DNA of 64,000 bases from Lindgomyces ingoldianus (Eukaryota > Ascomycota > Dothideomycetes > Pleosporales > Lindgomycetaceae): the NCBI RefSeq assembly GCF_010093535.1, contig NW_022985192.1:293369-357368 (forward strand), given 5' to 3'. The translations under genes and the position numbers were made by a program. Position 1 is the first letter of the stretch. Each line of letters starts with the position of its first letter. The notes under the pieces were generated by a model. It saw only the letters and a program-made list of their open reading frames with translations, did not search any database and was not told where the DNA came from. This document shows positions 1 through 10,738 of this stretch, piece by piece.

Positions 1-1830
1 GTCGCTTGTCAAGTCCAGACGAAAGACATCCAGCTCCAGTTCTCCTTGCGGCGAGAAATATTTGGCATTTGGAGGCAGACCGAACTGCATTTCGCCGTAG
101 CCATGGGGTATTCAGAGGCTATCGACGCAATGGTCAGTGCACAAGGCTTTGATCCGTCGCTCTTGATGCTGCAAGACCTCAACGGGGATACACCTTTGTT
201 GCTGGCATTTCGACTTGGATGGTACCGCATGGTGATGCGGCTCATTGACGCTGGTTCTAACTTTCGTATCTCCAACAATTATGGAGAGACAGCATTCCAT
301 TTTCTGGTTGAGTTCGATCAACCGGACGAGAAATCACACCTTGCCGAAGTACTATTTTCACTTTTGGGCGTCGAGTTCGCACAGCATGCTAAGGCGTCTT
401 CGCATTCTGATCTTGAAAAGGAGGATTTCAAGCTCCTGCCACATGACGACGGCAGACCATTAAGCCGCATTGTACGCCGAAACGATGTTGTGCTGGCAAA
501 GGTTTTCATGAAGCATGGGGTTAACCCAGCTCCCAAAGAGAAGGGCCTCAATGCGCTCGACCTGGCGGCATCTTTACACTGCTGGGAACTCCTTCATGTA
601 TTCTGGGAGTTCTTTCCGCATCTCCAGGAATGGAGGAGCAGCGAACTGCTTGCCCTGGCTTGCCGAACTGTTAGAACAGAGCGAATGTACCTTCACGGTA
701 CCCGAACGTTCGAGAGTGTGGAAAAGTGCCTTGGCTTCTTAGTGGCAAAAATGGCCATACCCAATGGAAACCAGTTACAAATTAGCAATGCCCCAGCGCT
801 TCATTTTGCATTGCACTACTCCGCAGATCGAGAGATATTGCAATATTTCATCTCGATTGTGTCGGCGGAAGATATCAATTGCTACACCAAAGCCGCAAAC
901 TCGGAGGTAACAGCAATGCATCTGGCAATTCAAGGTGGGTCGAGTATAATCGTTGCAGATCTTATCAAAAAAGGTGGCAGTACCCTACTGCCAGTTCGCT
1001 ATTTTGGAACGAATGCACCACTTACGATGCTGGAGATGTGTGCTGGCCACCAGTCATGTTCCGGTCGGATTCTTGAGATGATTATCAGCGAACATGTAAA
1101 ACACTCAGGTTCATCGAGGATCCCGCCGAAAGCTTTGACCTGCGCCGTGGCTATGAACAATTTCTCGGCAGCTGCGATGTTAATCAAAGCAGGTGTTGAT
1201 ATCAACGGACTAGACGACGGAGATACAACCCCTCTTGGAGTCGTCCTAGGAAGGTGTACTGCTGATACTGTCCAATGCGTTCGCTTTCTCATGGAATACC
1301 CTCCAACCGTCGGCAAGCCGGCTGCGGCTTTTCTGGTAAAACCCAAGATAAACGCCAGTGTTTTTCATTCATTGGCCACGATCCCAGATCGCACCCCGTT
1401 CTACAATCGCAAAGTGCTGTACGACACCGTGGATTACCTACTCGAAAAGTTTGGTGATCGAGCCCAGGTAAATAGTATTGGAGAAACCGGATATACAGCC
1501 CTTCATCTTGCTGCAAGCTATAATCCGATGGTTGTTCAAAGGCTCCTGGAATGCCCCGAGGTCGACGTCACCATAAAGTCTACAACGCGCGGCAAAACCG
1601 CTCCTCAGCTCAATCTCGAGGGTCTTGTACGGCCAGTGCCGGAAAATTTTGGGAGGCATGGGGAGAGAGTCGTCAGGCAATACAAAAAAGACCAAATCGC
1701 AGCTAGGAACCTGTTTGCGGCAAAGTGCGGTGACGAGCAGTCGAGATGGACCGGTGCAACACAGTTGGAAGAGTTTGACCTTGGGGGAGGAAGAATTGGT
1801 CATGTTATGCTTGTTGCGAGAGACCCGTAG
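1..1830 (+). CDS. Ankyrin-repeat protein, 5' end outside the window
   Basis: An uninterrupted frame enters at base 1 and runs 609 codons to the TAG at 1828-1830, so the true start lies upstream. At least six degenerate ankyrin units are visible, for example TELHFAVAMGY near residue 22, GDTPLLLAFRLG near 62, VTAMHLAIQGG near 305, LTCAVAMNNFSAAAMLIKAGVD near 380 and GYTALHLAAS near 495. Ankyrin repeats mediate protein-protein contacts; in fungi such long arrays often follow a NACHT or other signalling domain, but none is visible here, so the partner and role are unknown. The last 90 residues are not repeat-like. No intron is needed in the visible part. A further exon after 1830 cannot be excluded. 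Confidence 0.8.
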   Translation, partial: VACQVQTKDIQLQFSLRREIFGIWRQTELHFAVAMGYSEAIDAMVSAQGFDPSLLMLQDLNGDTPLLLAFRLGWYRMVMRLIDAGSNFRISNNYGETAFHFLVEFDQPDEKSHLAEVLFSLLGVEFAQHAKASSHSDLEKEDFKLLPHDDGRPLSRIVRRNDVVLAKVFMKHGVNPAPKEKGLNALDLAASLHCWELLHVFWEFFPHLQEWRSSELLALACRTVRTERMYLHGTRTFESVEKCLGFLVAKMAIPNGNQLQISNAPALHFALHYSADREILQYFISIVSAEDINCYTKAANSEVTAMHLAIQGGSSIIVADLIKKGGSTLLPVRYFGTNAPLTMLEMCAGHQSCSGRILEMIISEHVKHSGSSRIPPKALTCAVAMNNFSAAAMLIKAGVDINGLDDGDTTPLGVVLGRCTADTVQCVRFLMEYPPTVGKPAAAFLVKPKINASVFHSLATIPDRTPFYNRKVLYDTVDYLLEKFGDRAQVNSIGETGYTALHLAASYNPMVVQRLLECPEVDVTIKSTTRGKTAPQLNLEGLVRPVPENFGRHGERVVRQYKKDQIAARNLFAAKCGDEQSRWTGATQLEEFDLGGGRIGHVMLVARDP

Positions 1831-2620
1831 CACAGCTCCAATGGATGATATCGTAGTTTCGGATATGGAGGTTTCCTGGGCGGATTGCAGCATTGGCGCA
1901 GTATTCTCAGATGAAGCCTACATCACGGCAATGGCCGCTCTGTGATACAGAGCGCGTCCGAATATTGAACGATAATGTACCTTGTAGGTACCTTGAAATG
2001 GCGAAAGTGTGCCGTTACGCTTTATCAGCGGAAAGGGAAGGAAGGGAGGAAAGGGAGGCTCGGGCGGCCTGGCACTTTCGCGACGAGGGAGATTAGCGAG
2101 GTGGTGGTGAGAGTGAAGCGGATGGCAAACGAATGATTGGTACTGGTGACGATGCTGCTCTTGTCTCTCCTGTCCCAGTCTTTGCCCCTGTCTCGCGCAG
2201 CCAGAGCAGCCTCTTGGCAGCCTGCTTTCCACGTGTGGCGCTGCTCTATTCTTGGCTGCCCGCCAACCTCTATCGACGTGATAACCTACCACAACTATTT
2301 CTTCTAATAAGCCCGATTTATCTCATCGAACATAACGAGTGGCATTCTCACTAAAAGAGTAAGGAATACCGCAGAACGACTATAAACCCGGCCCTAGGCC
2401 TCTAGACTAGCGCTAGAGTCACGCACTTAAGTAGCAGGCTAATCTCTATGTAGCCTGATAGCTCTATGGGGTATTGCTGATGCGAGAGCGGCTAACAGGT
2501 AATACCTAGACCTATCTTTAATACAACTATATTGCAAGTTTACTATATAGAGGTGTTTATTATTGTTCCTTAATTTAATATGTTCTCGCCTTTGGTGTAG
2601 TATTAAGATTATAATTATAA
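1831..2620. other. No gene; TA-rich decayed sequence
   Basis: No convincing coding region. From about 2390 the sequence becomes rich in CTAG, TAAG and TATA steps, which looks like an old RIP-mutated repeat leading into the LINE fragment. Confidence 0.5.
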
Positions 2621-3091
2621 ATAGCCTCCCCGGTCCGCCAATCGAGGCTCCTCTACACTGCGGTAGCAAGACCGGCCATGACATACGGAGTCCAGATCTG
2701 GTCTATCAACAGGAGCGGCAATCAAACTGAGCGATCAAAAACCAAAGAGCTCAAAGTGACGCAGAACAGATGCCTACGGAAGGTGACTGGCGCCTATAGA
2801 AGAGCCCTAGTGGCGGCCATTGAGAGAGAATCAGGGACACCACCGATCGACCTTTATATGGAGGCAGTGGTGATGCAGAGAGCAGTCAAAACAGCACAAC
2901 ATCCAGACGCAGGGCACATCGACGAGACCATGGCCAAGGTCTGGGAATCCACGAAACGCCCGATGCCGAGAATCTGGGGAGAGGAAGGCCGCCGAGACAG
3001 CGGGAATGCCAGCCCACCGGGATCCAGGAGGCCCGAGGTCCTCCAAGGGGTTTCTTCTGTCCGTTGGGAGATAGTAACAAGTCTCTTGTAA
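2621..3091 (+). mobile_element. 3' fragment of a non-LTR (LINE, Tad-like) retrotransposon
   Basis: An open frame from 2621 to the TAA at 3089-3091 encodes the segment that follows the reverse transcriptase domain in fungal LINE elements. The diagnostic string is RLLYTAVARPAMTYGVQIWS (from 2645), then a QNRCLRKVTGAYR segment and a PPIDLYMEA segment, all typical of Tad/I-clade ORF2. The catalytic FADD part and everything 5' of it are absent, which fits the usual 5' truncation of LINEs. Just downstream are a 12-G run near 3100 and an A run near 3155, possibly remnants of the 3' tail. It is a dead fragment. The family call rests on motif memory, not a search. Confidence 0.8.
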
Positions 3092-5224
3092 AAGCCCCGG
3101 GGGGGGGGGGGCGAGGATAGAGAAAGAGCTTGGAGATGGTCTCGAAAGAGCTATAAAAAAAAACCCGATTAATCTTTCTCCCTGGACTCAACGCGCTGTC
3201 TATTATGAACTTGGAGAGATTCAACAGAGAATGACGGCGTCCAAACGTGTCTGATGTAATCTATGCGTAGCAAGGTCAAACATGCTGAATACGATGTTAG
3301 GAGTAAAAGTCATGGCAGCTAAAGCTTATCAAATTGAGAACCGGTATCCCGGAAATTTCACAGATGTTACTATCGTCGTAAGCGAATAGCTAATTATATG
3401 ATGAATGAGTCGAAGGAACGTGACTAGCAAGTGACGGATATGTCGCATCTCGGTTGATTGTGTCTGGGGAAACACGCATAGCCTTTGCACTTTTTAATCA
3501 AATATGTTGTTAATAGTAATGCCAACAGCATAGCGAGAGCATGGTTTGAAAGCTACAGTAAGCACAGCTCTCGCCACCATCTTGCACTGGCCCAGTTCTG
3601 GGACACGGCAGGCACTCGCACAACGTGGCCCACTTTAAGGCCTCATAACCAGCTCACCCTAAGTTGACTGAATTTTATCGCAAGGATAGCTCCTCATACA
3701 CTAGTATAATTGGACTGGTTAACGGGATTGGGGTGGAAAGGTGAGTTGAAGATGAGTATCCCGAGCCGTGGCGGTGCAGACTGAGCGGCGGATGATCCGA
3801 CGTTGAGCTGGGCGTAATTTCGCTGACGGACTGGGAATACGGCGCTGGTCGAATAATGAAATCGAGGGAGGTCAGTTGGTCGGCGATATACGCACAAATA
3901 CACTAGATTTTGTACTTTTTTAAACAGTCCTACCTACTGCTAGCACAGGCCAGTGAATAAACTCATTTGTTTACCTATCTGCCTCTATGCCATTATAAGT
4001 ATGCGAAAGTTCCTCTAAACTCTGTGTAGTACTTAAAGCTCGCGGCAACAGTACGCTGTTGGTAGCCTAAGTACTCTAGCCTTAATTTGCAAGCTCTTGC
4101 TGCCTTAAGAAGTTAAAGGCTGCCTCTAGAAGCTCTTAGATCTCTATAGTTAAGGCCTTATTCTCTAGTGTTCCTTTGCCTGCTCTTTATCCTAAGGACT
4201 CTTCCCTTACCAACAGCCTAAAGTTTAACATTAAGTAGGACAATATCTAGAGTAGAGGTCGCTAGCTAGGTCTTAGATATTGTGTGAAGAGGAGCTTTCT
4301 AGGAAGACTTAAACGTCTTATATATGGAAATACAGCGCGGACCTAATTTACGCTGACGAAGAGGAGATGGTGGTGCAAAAGGTGCTTTAACAAAGCAAAA
4401 AAGACAATTATAATTAATTAAAACCAGCTATTGCCTTCTATTATTAAGTCTGCAGATACAGCGCAACTTGATTACTCGAGGACTTGTTCACTCAGACTTA
4501 AACAATCTCCGCGACAGATTGTGTCAAAATTACACCCTCTAGAGCATCTGGAAACTCTAGTTACTGCAGTAGCGAGTCATTATTGCTGCCAGCTGTTGAA
4601 ACTTTGCCTGGCAGCGCCTTACTTCGTGAGTTGACTGCTTGTCACTCTCCATTTCATATCGACACATTGCCGTATGTATCTTCAATAACAACCTTCCTAG
4701 GCTATCTTTATAATTGTATGCTATTCGTACAAGACCCTCAAACCAACTCTCCCAGATGCGGGACGCCAATCATCGTGAAGAAAAGGTTCTTGATAAAGAA
4801 ATCTACGATTTACCTCTTACGGGTCGCATGCCACTACAGCAATTGTGGAAGAGAGTGAAGTACTCTATTGCTCTCATTTTCACGGCTGTTTTAGTCATCT
4901 TGGCAAGCTTTCTATTCCATCCGGTGTCCAACCACATGAGGATCCCATCCACCGCTCAACCAATTTCCACCATCGTGGGGTTGTTGCACGACAGCTTCGT
5001 CACTATTCCACGCTGTACTGTCTTTACTCAAGCAATGGCCTAGCGCGTATGCATCTGGCGACCACTGCCTTGCCCTAGTCTCTTTGCCACCCAATACCTA
5101 GCTTCAGGGCTTCCAACGAGGCGTAGTACTGTACGATTGGGCGATTTTGAGGCCTGTACGGGTGAGATTTTGTGTACGTTCGTACGACAGGGAGGAGAGG
5201 AGGAGAGGTAGGTGTACGTATCGT
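3092..5224. other. No supported gene; TA-rich repeat relics
   Basis: The stretch from about 3900 to 4700 is dense in TTAAG, CTAG and TAAGG, with few CpA and TpG steps, as in RIP-mutated repeats. A 109-codon frame at 4714-5043 contains one hydrophobic run (SIALIFTAVLVILASFLF), but it has no recognisable homology and no clear start context, so it is not called as a gene. Confidence 0.4.
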
Positions 5225-5687
5225 AACTGTTACGGCTCACGTGATCTGTACAAGTAGTACAATTTAATTAAAGTACGCTGTACTCTAGTTAAAACAGCTA
5301 AGACTATAGGTCCCTAGAGACGCAAGATTAAGGTCTAATTAACTATAAAATAACTAGTTCTCCCTAGTAACAAGAGCAGATAGGACTAGATAAGGCCTGT
5401 AAGGCTGCAAGAGGCGTGGATAGATAACTCTGCAATAGAAAATAGTCTGTAATAGGCATTTTTAAGACAACAGACAGATGGATAGATTAAAACCCTTAGA
5501 AAGAGATTTAAGCGTCTGCAGGCCTCCTGCTCGCCAGAGCCCTTATACCCCTCTAGAACCCCTATACAAACTTCCTAAAAGGGTAATACAATCTGTACTA
5601 CGTACCGTACCTAGGGCATTATTAAACGTACGGTACGGCTCACGAACTCGGTACGTTTGTACTGAACACGTGACCGTTACGGTTCAC
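5225..5687. mobile_element. Short inverted-repeat (MITE-like) element
   Basis: Bases 5227-5260 and the reverse complement of 5656-5686 match imperfectly over about 34 bases. Both share the cores TAACGG or TTACGG, TCACGTG, GTACAA and GTAC. The roughly 390 bases between them are TA-rich and without a coding frame, as expected for a decayed non-autonomous DNA element. A third copy of the TACGGCTCACG core lies near 5633 in direct orientation. Exact ends and target duplication could not be fixed by eye. Confidence 0.45.
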
Positions 5688-7985
5688 TTTGTACAGACCG
5701 TAGTACGGCCCGTTGGAAGCCCTGCCTAGCTTTACCATGTTAGACCTTGTGTTAGGCCCCCAGAAATCCCAACCTTCTTTGCGCTCAATGCTTATCTCCT
5801 CAAATTTTGCTATCAACAGAAAAGAAAGCTACGCAAGCAGTAGTTTATGTACTGTAGGGAAATGTCCCTGGGCAAATTGGAGGCTCTGCTATCCTGTTAT
5901 ACATGATGACGACAATACGAAAACTGAACCTGTTGTACCTTGACGTACATAGACACCTTGGCAAGACAGGGTACTCTCGGTTCCTAGTAGGTGCTCCTTC
6001 ACAATGGCGTATCGCTGATCGAAGCGATGTGCTTGTTTTCAATGATGACCAGCAGGCGATCATACTATGTGTTACAACTAAGGGATTCAAGGTCAATTGG
6101 TTTATCAGAATGAATTCATAATTTGAGTCCTTTGCAATTCTAGTGCAGCCAGTTTTGTAAAACTATGCTCCAGTGATGTTATGGCGATATTCAACAAGAA
6201 AAGAGAAGAAGACTCTAGGCTTCCTAAGTTCCTCAGGACCCCGACTTCGTCCTACATTATATATTCGGTAATGATTTCGTGTGTTACAATAGTTGGAAGG
6301 GATTAAGGTCAGTACGTACCTGGTTTTATGGCGTTTCAGCTCCTGGTGGTGGAAGCGCTAGGGACACAAGTATTCAGCCCGACCTCTGCGGCTTCCTATT
6401 CTAATATAACCCCTTCCCTAGGAGTATAAGCGGGAGTCATTATGGGGGCGTAAGAATAGGTGATATACTTCTAGAAGGGGTGGGGGACTCGTCGACAACG
6501 ACTGTGGGAATTCCCCGAGGACATTGTTACTATGAAGATGTGACTGAAACAAAGTACTACAGCGCAGGAATCAATGCACAAGCATTTCCCAAGGCCAATT
6601 GGCAGGCTTTAGCAGAAACAACCACTAATCAACATCGAACTCGAGGTTGAGAAATCTCAGCCGCTATGAGGAATGCCACACTAAACGACAAAGGAATTCA
6701 CCCCATCGTCAAGAGGGTCCATGAGCTCAGTCGCGCTATTATTTACCCCCACTTTCAATATCACACCGCAGCAAACATATCCTCTTACGTGGCTAAGGGT
6801 CTTATAATAACTCGGTGGCTGTCTATTTATATTAGAATATTGAACCAGAAAACCTCAATGAACTCGAGATCTTGATCAAGGAATCCATCAAAATAGTCAT
6901 GAGGTAACTTTTCTCTTGAGAATAGGATCTATTCGAATCAAGGGAGCGCCATTCAACCAACCTCATCGACCCTAATAATGAGTTAGCTCCTAGCCCTAGC
7001 ATCGAGCGAGATTTATGGAAGACTTCAAACAATTCACCAAGGAAACAACAACAGTAATGAAATGGATGCTAGAATGACTGGCACGATTGTGTCCGAAAAC
7101 ATGAATACAATGTTAGCCCAGTCTCTACCCTTTCCTCGGGCCTAATCCGTACAGACAGTTGAAGCACAAAGACCCTGCTTCATTCCTATATGGCAGGATA
7201 TTTCATGCATTGGGCAATGATCAGGGCGGACTCTATGCAGATGATTCTTCAGCTATAGAAATGGATGAATTCTGGAGGTCTATGTATTTGAACCATACGT
7301 TATTCGACCGAGGGTGCGGATAGGCACGGGGGTTGTAACCAGAATTCTGATTTGCGAACTGATCCAATCTCTTGAATAGCACTATGGAAAAAAATACTCA
7401 TGGATTATTAAAATGTTTGCTAAGGACATTTATTACTATGACCATGAACAACTGGGAACGGACATCCACAAATTCTTGCTCGGTTTCATTCTCTTCTCGT
7501 TCAGCTATCAGGTAGCCGATTGTGGTGTTGTTCGGCTTGCTAAGTCATATTTTGAGACACGGATAAGAAGATATTTAGGGGATGAGTTAGGAAAAATCCC
7601 AAAGGCCAGAGCGCCCTGTTTCGCGGTGTGTAGTATGTAGGGAACAGAGTCAAGAAGCATTTTCAACGAGCCCGATTTTAGTGAAAGTTCCTAGGAACCA
7701 CCCGATGGGACACCTTACGGTAAAAATGAATGTATCCTATCTGAAAATGTCCATTCGCGGTTTCATGAACTTGCTTTTTTGATGGCGTTGTTGTGGCGTA
7801 CCCGCTAGGGTGGTTGAACCACAACGTCAGTCTTCGCTGTGGCCTCCTGATATTTCTACACACCAATCTTCCATCACCCACAACTTGTCCAGGACAATTT
7901 TGAATAAAGAGAACTCTCACTCTCTCCATTGTCGTTCGTCCTACCATCGCCGGACTACGGCAGCGGCCTCTTGTCCAGCAGTCGA
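5688..7985. other. No intact gene; probable decayed coding remnants
   Basis: Several short stretches read like broken protein, for example GGLYADDSSAIEMDEFW near 7205-7260 and ELIQSLE-stop-HYGKKYSWIIKMFAKD near 7352-7430, but frames shift and stops intervene. The family could not be recognised. Nothing here supports a functional gene. Confidence 0.35.
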
Positions 7986-7986
7986 C

Positions 7987-8223
7987 TCGACTGTCCCGTC
8001 AGTATACGGACCCAGTGCAGTTGGATGCTGGTTATGTGCTGTCCTATCAGCATTAGTGTCTTGAACTGTGAACCGTTCATCTCGATGCAAGGGCACTATA
8101 ACGAACGACTTCATCCCTACAATGTCGCTTCCTATCATTTTTGGGGTCTATCTTTTCTTCGTGGTCGCAGTCATACCCGAATCAATACAATCTCCGAATG
8201 CAATACCAAAATCGGCACTCTGA
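7987..8223 (+). pseudogene. Dead tandem copy of the downstream multi-pass membrane gene
   Basis: The frame reads VYGPSAVGCWLCAVLSALVS, a TGA at 8062-8064, then continues in the same frame through TVNRSSRCKG and SLPIIFGVYLFFVVA to a second TGA at 8221. The intact gene at 8794 reads LYGPGAVGCWLCIVLSVFVS, then W at the TGA position, then TLNPWLRRRD and SLPLIAATNLM. The alignment is collinear, and the nonsense change falls exactly where the intact copy has Trp. Only the first two predicted membrane segments can be recognised. This is a decayed paralogue about 0.8 kb upstream of its live relative. Confidence 0.75.
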
Positions 8224-8793
8224 CTCCTACCCCCATGATTTCGCCAGTTTCTTAGGAATTCAAGTTAACATAGAACGCGAATTTCACGCTGAAACATTTC
8301 ATTCCTTCTCAGCTGTCCGGCCAAGGCACCATTGAAGTACCAGGACAATCCATCACTCTCCTCAAGCCTGTTGAAAATGATGGTCGCAATAAACCATACA
8401 TAAAGCCTCAGGCAACAAAATATTCTCCATTTGCAGCGAAAACTTGCAAATTCAGGTGAAGAGAAAGGGAGCTGAGCAAGGCATTGCCACAAGGATCAAG
8501 TGAATTCGATCACGCCAGACCATTAACGTTGAAGAGGGAAAGAAATTGCCCAGGGGTTAAGTCTGTGCCTTTTACAGGGACCCTTGGAACACGAGGAAGG
8601 ATTTTTGACGGCTTATTGGAGGCGGTGGCTGTGCAACCTTATCAAGCCTGTGCGGTAATATATAAATCACAACTTTCCCGGGGCGTGCTAAACGCCTCTT
8701 CTCTCGGAATTGGAGTGCTGCTGGAACCCTTCTTATACTCTTGTAGAGACCGATTTCACGCCCGCATCCTTCAAACGGTCAATATATTCCAGA

Positions 8794-9687
8794 ATGGACT
8801 GTAAAAAAATAACCAAGGACTATTTGACCGTTTCTTCGCTCTACGGACCTGGTGCAGTTGGATGCTGGCTCTGCATCGTTCTTTCAGTATTCGTATCCTG
8901 GACACTCAATCCTTGGCTGAGAAGAAGGGACATAATTACGATCGATCTCATCGCCGCGCTTTCACTTCCTCTCATTGCCGCGACAAATCTCATGGGTGTG
9001 GCTGGATACGCCAGCCCAGCATACTTCAGATATGGGTCCAGTAGTTGGAGATTGCTAAGGAGCGAGGAAATTTATCTACGAAGTTCAGCGACGACTGAGG
9101 CTCTGTTGGTTATCTGCGAGACGGGCTGTATCCTCTTTTATATACTCTGTATCGTCGCCTGGGCCCGTGGCCATGGGATAAGAGGATGTTTCATCAGCAT
9201 ATGTGCCCTTTGGTTCACTGCCGTCCCTTTTGCAATTGGGATTAGGCAATCCGAACTAAATTTCCCGATAATCAACCTCCTAAGGCCGCTCCCACTGACA
9301 TATATCCGATGCGCCATTGTCCCCGCCCTGGTTGTGTTTGCTGCTGTCTGTCTATTCCATATTTGGAATACATCAAGAAAAGTGGGAGATGAGCTTGACG
9401 AGCCCGGCTTCCACGACCGTATATTCACCATTGCGTTCAGGAGTTCGCCCGAATCAATCGCGTTGTGGTATTTCACGCTGATGTACCTGCTAGCTGGAGT
9501 AATATCGTGGTGGGGTATCCAGACTTATAGCTTTTGCGACGCAGTCCCGTCGAAGATTCTGTTCTTCATTCCTACATCATCCATCACGATTGGAGATTTT
9601 GATCAAGCAGTAGCGCTTGGAGCTGGGGTTCTTACTCTCCTCTACTCTATCTTACGGGCCTTCGCATCCAGAGAAGACACATCCTGA
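8794..9687 (+). CDS. Unknown multi-pass membrane protein (297 aa)
   Basis: A single open frame starts at the ATG at 8794 (MDCKKITKDY) and ends at the TGA at 9685-9687. About seven hydrophobic segments are visible: near residues 18-34, 46-70, 104-126, 132-150, 170-190, 225-245 and 270-287. The GPGAVGCWL and SWTLNP segments at the start resemble uncharacterised fungal membrane proteins. No catalytic motif was seen and no function is proposed. After the TGA the same frame stays open for about 45 more codons (IWEEYNDRKRRIAKLIHRG), which may be the lost C-terminal tail. A dead copy lies directly upstream. Confidence 0.65.
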   Translation: MDCKKITKDYLTVSSLYGPGAVGCWLCIVLSVFVSWTLNPWLRRRDIITIDLIAALSLPLIAATNLMGVAGYASPAYFRYGSSSWRLLRSEEIYLRSSATTEALLVICETGCILFYILCIVAWARGHGIRGCFISICALWFTAVPFAIGIRQSELNFPIINLLRPLPLTYIRCAIVPALVVFAAVCLFHIWNTSRKVGDELDEPGFHDRIFTIAFRSSPESIALWYFTLMYLLAGVISWWGIQTYSFCDAVPSKILFFIPTSSITIGDFDQAVALGAGVLTLLYSILRAFASREDTS

Positions 9688-10738
9688 ATTTGGGAGGAAT
9701 ATAATGACCGGAAAAGGCGGATAGCTAAACTCATTCACCGTGGCAGACTAATTCGAGACATCAAACCATGGAATTGGAGAAAAAGCTATAGGCCTTGGAC
9801 GAAAAATCCATGAAGCTGATGGAAGAATCCTGGCGCGAGGGACAGGAACGAGCCGTTAAGATTCCAAGGGAGATCGAGAAAAGGTTGGAGCAACTTATAA
9901 GAGAGGCTAGCCTTTTTTAATAGGCTTTGGCTGAATCTTTCTTCCCCTCATTCATGCAAAAGTGCGGCAACAGTAGACCACCATTTTGAAAGCATGAACA
10001 CTCTACCTGGAACTGCACGGATTTCAATTATTCCATCTTCAAGGTGAGAACCCTGAAAGTGGAAACAAGAGAGTTCTCCAATGAAATGTACGCGTTCAAC
10101 TATGATCATTGCCAGGCTTGCTCTTATACATGGCTCTGCGGATTAGAAATTCAACCTTGGCTGTAGCAAATATTGAGCGTACTACCACACAATAATTTTT
10201 ATCCATTGTATAAAAGAAGCGTGTCGGTGGCACTTCACACGCTTGTTACAAATACTTAAATCTACATTAAACTCAAAGATACGCATTAAGCATACTAAAC
10301 ACCTGCTATACTTCCTAATACCTAACTGGTTGATTGCTCACACTTCCCGCAGCCAGTGTGTGAAGAATCAGCCTTACCCCGGGCTCTGCCCCCCCCACTT
10401 GCACCTACTATATCGATCTATCCCTGGGTTCTGCTCTCTACGTCTCTAACGTGAGGAAAACTGGAGGGAAGGGATGGACACTCTTTGTTCCATATTGCAA
10501 AGTGATGAGAAACTAGAACCATTGCCCTCGCACCTAAAAACTAACTTCCTTGATAGATAAGCCGAATTATTTCATAGAAATCGACCTCGTTCAACAGTGA
10601 TGTCAGGCCGAAACGGAGATATCAAAGTGGAGTGAGCATAGCATTATAACTTTTAAGCATATCAAGCCTAACAATTTCACGAAATGCAAATTTCCCCTAA
10701 TCCCCCAGCCTCCCCACATCATTCCCCTCCCCTGACCA
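9688..10738. other. No intact gene; possible lost C-terminus of the membrane gene
   Basis: The frame of the upstream gene continues open to about 9810. A second frame beginning at 9767 reads MELEKKL, a TAG, then a coiled-coil-like segment (LDEKSMKLMEESWREGQERA) to about 9920. From 9930 to 10738 nothing was recognised; this part includes the 3' flank of the GH94 gene. Confidence 0.35.

Noticed and set aside
4714..5043. 109-codon frame with one hydrophobic segment
   Set aside because: Single weak feature in a TA-rich relic region; overlapping frames are equally long.
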